In this document: positions 6,763-10,685 of the stretch, one piece after another | Numbering within the stretch: the stretch's first letter is position 1 | Layout: each line of letters begins with the position of its first letter | Assembly (NCBI GenBank): GCA_023454395.1 | Contig: JAEYFY010000281.1 | Span: 1-10,685, forward strand | DNA from: Pseudomonadota bacterium | GTDB taxonomy: Bacteria > Pseudomonadota > Gammaproteobacteria > Enterobacterales > Enterobacteriaceae | Direction of reading: 5' to 3' | Length of the DNA stretch: 10,685 bases | Translations under genes and position numbers: made by a program | The notes under the pieces: generated by a model | The model's database searches: none | Told to the model about the DNA's origin: nothing | Seen by the model: the letters and a program-made list of their open reading frames with translations, nothing else

Positions 6763-9276
6763 TTATCGACAGATATTACTATTTTTATCCATCGAATTAA
6801 CTAAATGATTAATCACACACTCTGTTTTTCCTGCTTCATTTAATTTAATCGAGACAGAAGAAGGTAACGCATCACTTTTTAAATAAAGTACACTCGATTG
6901 CCCAACATAACCGATACTCTGTTTCTTATTATTTAAAACTTCAGTACCAAAAGGTAAGCTTTCATCATTTTCTAAAGAAGCTCTGATAATGAACGTTTTT
7001 CGCTGATCCGTGGTTAATGTGAGGTGATTAACAGCACCTAAATAAGGCGTAACATGCGTTATATTTCCTAAAACTTCTGCATTCGATGGGTATTCTGTAT
7101 TTGTTAATGTATAGGTATTCGTTCGATAAGGGATCGTATTCGCGACTAAAACAACACCTTGATTATTGGTTAATGTCGCTTTATTCCCATTGACCATCAT
7201 ATTATTCGCCATAGGCGCTTCAATAATGGTATAAGTTTTCCCAATATCCCCAGAAAACGCAATATGGCTAGGAATAGCAACGATAGTTCCTCGGGTTCCC
7301 AACCCACCTTGGCGATAATTATTTGCTTCAGTATAAGAGGCAGATAAAGTGCTATAAGGATGGCGATAGCTCACATTAGCACCGACTAAATTATTTCCAC
7401 CCGTTTGGTTAGAGCCTGTTAAGGTATAATTAACCAAGTCATCTTTACCTGCTGTTCCACTCATACTTAATGTAGATTGCTGATAGTGTGAATCAGTGGC
7501 ATAAACCGAAGTATTAATATTTGCTCTTTTATCAAAAAATGAAATGGGCACACTGACGTTTAAATAATAACGAGTTTCTTCTTTATTATCGTAATTTCTT
7601 AATTTCGATACCGAAAGATTATAAGCAATATCTTTATAGTTATTTGAATAACCTAGTTGATACTCTCGATTAGTCTCATCAGTATTCCAATAATTTCGAT
7701 GCGTTCCTGAAAGGAAAATAACACCACGCTGCCCACCTAAATATTGGTTAAGATTTATGGTAAACGTATTTTTTGCTCTAGAGCCGCGTAGTGCATCAAA
7801 GGTTGTGAGATCTAAATCCGAAGCGGTATTATTATTTCCCTGCTGTTTAGCAAGATCATTTTGATAATCTTTCCAAGCTTGGTAATTATCATGAGAGTAA
7901 ATCGAGTCCACAAAGCTATAATAATCACGGGTAGAGTAACGGTAAGCCGCCAGTGTTAAATTAGTTAGTGTGGCATCCATATATTTACTATATGCAAGAC
8001 GAAAACTTTGCCCTGTTTTTTTGCCTGTTTGCAGATCTGCACTTGCATGAGTGATATCTGCGGAAATCGCCCCAAATTTGAAATTCCAACCACTACCAAT
8101 CAATGCCGAATAATAGTCTTCGCTGGCAATTCCTCCTGCATAAAGCGTAACAAGGTTATTGACACCATAATGGAATTCACCTTGTGCAAACTTAGGTCGA
8201 TAATCGGTATTATTAATACGTGACTCCCCCACCATCACGTTATAGCGATATACACCTTCTTTTAGCATATCGGGAACGGCTGAAAATGGCACAGTAAATG
8301 ACTCTCTTCTGCCATCCGCTTCTTGAACCACCACTAACAGATCACCACCACCAGCCGTTGGCTGAATATCACGAAAAGAAAATTCACCAGGGGGTACATT
8401 TTCTTGAAAAACTAAGTTTTCATTTTGATAAACACTAACTAATGCGTTTGTTTGTGCAACGCCACGAATAATAGGTGCAAATCCTTGACTTGAATTAGGG
8501 AGCATTCCCATTTCAGTCGCCAACGAAGCGCCTCTAAATGAAATACTGGTAAAAAGTGCGGCTGGCGTATAAAAATCACCTATCGTTAATCCCGCAGTTA
8601 TCTGACTTAATGCTTTATAGATATAACGGGTATTGTTTTTCCATTGACTTTTACCATGGGAGTAATAGGAATAGTTTGATTCATCTCTAAATTGCCATGT
8701 ACCTAAATTAATGCCTGAATTAATATTGGCAAAAAAACTCTCGTTATTACTCTTATTTCCTTTTTTCTCTTTATAGTTATAGTAATTTAAATTATAAGAT
8801 AAAATCAGTGCAGAAATACCTTGTTCCCAATAGCTAGGATCAACATATCCTACTTCTGATTGTTTGACAGAAATCTGAGGTGCTGTGATATCTAGTCTTA
8901 ATCTATTAATATCTAATGTTGAAGCAACCCCCGTCGCCAGTTCATTAGATAAAATTGTTTTTTGCTGTGCTATTTTTTGCTTTGCCGACAAAGACAAGTT
9001 TAAACCTAACTTATTTACATCATCCGATTCAAAACTAATCCCTGCATTATTTCCTAACACATTGACTTCAAATTGCCCTTTCCATGCCTGATTAACATAG
9101 ACATCAACAAGTTGCTTTCCTTCTGGTATTTTATCATCAATATAAAATCGTGAAATATCGCCATTCTTTGATTTCCCTACTAATAAAGATGTATCAAATC
9201 CCTCTGCATACAGATTTTGAGTATAATTTTGCATTCCTAAAAAGATAAGAACTGAGAGGTATTTTGAATTATTCAC
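6763..9276 (-). CDS. Outer-membrane fimbrial usher (PapC/FimD family)
   Basis: Outer-membrane beta-barrel that receives chaperone-pilin complexes, joins subunits and exports the fimbria. With the GTG start the product is 837 residues, the usual usher length. It has a signal peptide (NNSKYLSVLIFLGM...LYA, cut after about 24), an N-terminal periplasmic domain to about 165, the barrel with its plug, and C-terminal domains from about 690. Family stretches include SGINLGTWQFRD, then GDLLVVVQEADG and EGVYRYNVMVGESR around the plug, PFGTEVLNNKKQSIGYVGQ near the C-terminus, and the terminal Cys pair 820/836. The open frame extends upstream to an ATG at 9345, but that would overlap the chaperone by 56 bp and bury the signal peptide. 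The GTG at 9276 has a GAG-containing ribosome site about eight bases upstream and leaves a 13-bp gap after the chaperone stop, so it is preferred. Confidence 0.93.
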   Translation of the reverse strand: MNNSKYLSVLIFLGMQNYTQNLYAEGFDTSLLVGKSKNGDISRFYIDDKIPEGKQLVDVYVNQAWKGQFEVNVLGNNAGISFESDDVNKLGLNLSLSAKQKIAQQKTILSNELATGVASTLDINRLRLDITAPQISVKQSEVGYVDPSYWEQGISALILSYNLNYYNYKEKKGNKSNNESFFANINSGINLGTWQFRDESNYSYYSHGKSQWKNNTRYIYKALSQITAGLTIGDFYTPAALFTSISFRGASLATEMGMLPNSSQGFAPIIRGVAQTNALVSVYQNENLVFQENVPPGEFSFRDIQPTAGGGDLLVVVQEADGRRESFTVPFSAVPDMLKEGVYRYNVMVGESRINNTDYRPKFAQGEFHYGVNNLVTLYAGGIASEDYYSALIGSGWNFKFGAISADITHASADLQTGKKTGQSFRLAYSKYMDATLTNLTLAAYRYSTRDYYSFVDSIYSHDNYQAWKDYQNDLAKQQGNNNTASDLDLTTFDALRGSRAKNTFTINLNQYLGGQRGVIFLSGTHRNYWNTDETNREYQLGYSNNYKDIAYNLSVSKLRNYDNKEETRYYLNVSVPISFFDKRANINTSVYATDSHYQQSTLSMSGTAGKDDLVNYTLTGSNQTGGNNLVGANVSYRHPYSTLSASYTEANNYRQGGLGTRGTIVAIPSHIAFSGDIGKTYTIIEAPMANNMMVNGNKATLTNNQGVVLVANTIPYRTNTYTLTNTEYPSNAEVLGNITHVTPYLGAVNHLTLTTDQRKTFIIRASLENDESLPFGTEVLNNKKQSIGYVGQSSVLYLKSDALPSSVSIKLNEAGKTECVINHLVNSMDKNSNICR

Positions 9277-9289
9277 GATGTTATCTCTA

Positions 9290-9982
9290 TTAGAGTTTAA
9301 TATTCTGTGATTTATAAACACCAAAATCATCAACATAAATAACAACAGCGGAATTGCTTTTTAATTTATTAATTAAAGGTAACTCACGAGAAGATAACGG
9401 TGGGATCATTTCAGAATCGACAAGCGTAATACGGGGTGTCTCTTGTGTAGAAATAGAGGCTATCGTGAAATGATACTGTGAGTTATTTTTAACTAAAACT
9501 TTATCACCATTTAATTGATAAGTTATTTTCTCATTAACAAGTTCTGGTTTATCAGTTAAATCTTTTGGACGATAGAAAACTTTAATTCGTGTTTTCATTG
9601 CTAATTGTAAATAGCTTTTTCCTTTTAATGCTTCGGCATTTTCTGGGATATCGAGAATATTTAAATAGTATACTTGTTCAACATTTCCTGATGATTTTTC
9701 ATTGGAATTTTTTATTCTTAATGTCTGACCTTGTCTACCTGCTATTTTTACAATTGGTGGATATAAATAAAAAGGAGAGTTTGCATCTTCAGGCGTAGAG
9801 TTTATATCGCCATCATCAATCCAACTTTGCACGAGTGAAGCTAAATCACCATTGTTGGTTAATTGAAGATTAACACTATCTGTTCCTTCATAATAAATAA
9901 CCCGTGTGCCATTAATAATAATATTAGCAAATACACTCGTTGGTAATATCAATGCCATTAAAAAAACGATTAACTTTTTCAT
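9290..9982 (-). CDS. First periplasmic pilus chaperone (FGS, PapD-like; YehC-like)
   Basis: Periplasmic chaperone that folds and delivers pilins to the usher. The 230-residue precursor has a signal peptide (MKKLIVFLMALILPTSVFA, cut after 19). The mature chain begins NIIINGTRV, putting Arg at position 8 as in PapD. Lys134 in MKTRIKVFYRPKDL matches PapD Lys112. The short F1-G1 connection around PFYLYPPIVKI defines an FGS chaperone. The longer frame starts at an ATG at 9991, but AGGA overlaps that ATG and lies eight bases before the ATG at 9982, so the shorter start is chosen. It follows the pilin by 50 bp, across a terminator-like hairpin, and precedes the usher by 13 bp, the classical pilin-chaperone-usher order. 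Confidence 0.94.
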   Translation of the reverse strand: MKKLIVFLMALILPTSVFANIIINGTRVIYYEGTDSVNLQLTNNGDLASLVQSWIDDGDINSTPEDANSPFYLYPPIVKIAGRQGQTLRIKNSNEKSSGNVEQVYYLNILDIPENAEALKGKSYLQLAMKTRIKVFYRPKDLTDKPELVNEKITYQLNGDKVLVKNNSQYHFTIASISTQETPRITLVDSEMIPPLSSRELPLINKLKSNSAVVIYVDDFGVYKSQNIKL

Positions 9983-9993
9983 TATAAACATCC

Positions 9994-10029
9994 TAAAAAA
10001 CCAGACCCAATATTGAGTCTGGTTTTTTT
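9994..10029 (-). terminator. Intercistronic terminator/attenuator between pilin and chaperone genes
   Basis: Read on the minus strand, CCAGACTC (10022-10015) pairs with GGGTCTGG (10008-10001), including one G-U pair, around a small AT loop, and a run of six U follows at 10000-9995. On the plus strand the G-U becomes A-C, so the element is oriented with the operon. It starts 11 bp after the pilin stop and the U-tract abuts the chaperone ribosome site. Partial termination here would make pilin mRNA exceed that for assembly proteins, as is known for other fimbrial operons. Confidence 0.8.
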
Positions 10030-10032
10030 ATA

Positions 10033-10623
10033 TTATAAATAAGAAACAGTATAGATAACGTTAGAGTGTACTGGCCCTGTTTTAGCGGCTGTCGCATTTG
10101 TTTTATAGTAACTGGCAATTAAACGTAAAGTATCTGAATCAGGGGCGGTTTTATCGCCTTTAATACCTGTATCAAAAGTTGCGTTCAATGGTATAGCAAC
10201 TGTTGGTGCCGCTGGTGTTGATAAACTAAAGCCAACATTCTTTGCCACTAATGGATCATTTTCATTCGCGGTATCATTGACTAAATATAATCCACTGGTG
10301 GAAATCGTATTTGCAGATGAGAAATGTATCTTTAAATTACTTCCACTTGGCGTAGATGCAGGAGCACAATCAGAGAATGTCAAAGCAAACTCTTTTTGGT
10401 TTTTGGCAATAACAGTACTCGCCGTTGTTCCAGCATCTGTTACGGTAATAGGATCTAATAAAATAGAAAAGTCCGCACTGTTTCCTCCATTAATTGTACA
10501 GGTGGTATCACTAATAGCGCCAGAGAAAGAGATTATTCCACCAGCGCTGTTGGTTGCAGCAAATGCCGACGTCGACAATATAGCCACTGATAATAATGAC
10601 AGTGGGAGTTTATTTTTAAGCAT
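10033..10623 (-). CDS. Major fimbrial subunit (pilin; YehD-like)
   Basis: Structural pilin forming the fimbrial shaft by donor-strand exchange. The 196-residue precursor has a signal peptide (MLKNKLPLSLLSVAILSTSAFA, cut near 22-23). The mature part starts with a Gly-containing donor strand (SAGGIISFSGAI) and has the conserved Cys pair 42 (DTTCTI) and 86 (FSDCAP). It ends VIYTVSYL with penultimate Tyr195. The composition is rich in Thr, Ser and Ala, as in pilins. The ATG at 10623 is chosen because GGGG at 10633-10630 lies six bases upstream; a TTG four codons earlier would place that site inside the gene. It is first in the operon and is followed by a terminator-like hairpin, both consistent with the most abundant subunit. 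Confidence 0.93.
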   Translation of the reverse strand: MLKNKLPLSLLSVAILSTSAFAATNSAGGIISFSGAISDTTCTINGGNSADFSILLDPITVTDAGTTASTVIAKNQKEFALTFSDCAPASTPSGSNLKIHFSSANTISTSGLYLVNDTANENDPLVAKNVGFSLSTPAAPTVAIPLNATFDTGIKGDKTAPDSDTLRLIASYYKTNATAAKTGPVHSNVIYTVSYL

Positions 10624-10685
10624 ATATAACCCCAAGAATAGACAAATATTTAATTAGCAAAAATAAGCTTCTATTATTGCCATCA

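Noticed and set aside
6561..6800. 79-codon plus-strand frame across the adhesin start
   Set aside because: Antisense to the adhesin and to the end of the usher; no coding signature.
8008..9091. Two plus-strand frames (8008-8223, 8885-9091) inside the usher gene
   Set aside because: Short antisense frames within a conserved usher sequence; Cys-rich or low-complexity translations without family resemblance.
10277..10657. 126-codon plus-strand frame opposite the pilin gene
   Set aside because: Antisense shadow of a pilin with clear signal peptide, Cys pair and C-terminal Tyr.

Overview
The window is AT-rich chromosomal DNA from an enteric gammaproteobacterium. Low GC, a CioAB oxidase beside an iron-reductase gene, and a chaperone-usher operon with FGS chaperones point to the Morganellaceae, most likely Proteus or a close relative. 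That assignment is inference from composition and gene content, not a database match. I see no rRNA, tRNA, CRISPR array, insertion sequence or phage gene.

Layout, left to right. (1) 158-2631, plus strand: a compact three-gene operon for a bd-type quinol oxidase of the CIO (cyanide-insensitive, short Q-loop) class. The two large subunits overlap by 11 bp. A 53-residue single-span DUF2474 protein overlaps the end of the second by 20 bp. An intrinsic terminator follows at about 2700. (2) 2632-3244: a long AT-rich stretch with no convincing gene but some small inverted repeats. (3) 3245-3628, plus: a DUF805 small membrane protein of unknown role, followed by a 13-bp stem terminator. (4) 3629-4019: an AT-rich intergenic stretch ending in a promoter overlapped by a near-consensus Fur box. 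(5) 4020-4865, plus: a siderophore-interacting FAD protein (ferric-siderophore reductase family), so an iron-repressed gene, ending at a strong terminator.

(6) 4954-10623, minus strand: a five-gene chaperone-usher fimbrial operon that converges on the siderophore gene. In transcription order it holds the major pilin (10623-10033), a periplasmic chaperone (9982-9290), the outer-membrane usher (9276-6763), a two-domain tip adhesin (6751-5672) and a second, related chaperone (5646-4954). The order pilin-chaperone-usher-adhesin resembles the E. coli yehDCBA type, with an extra chaperone gene at the 3' end. The pilin and first chaperone are separated by a terminator-like hairpin with a U-tract, read in the operon's direction. 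Such a hairpin would favour pilin over assembly proteins. Shine-Dalgarno positions suggest that four of the five genes start downstream of their longest reading frame, including a GTG start for the usher. The operon promoter is either in the last 60 bp or beyond the right edge.

The families are known. The parts most worth checking are the duplicated chaperone, the hydrophobic Trp-containing linker of the adhesin, the intercistronic terminator, the Fur-controlled promoter, and the structured non-coding stretch near 3030-3165.
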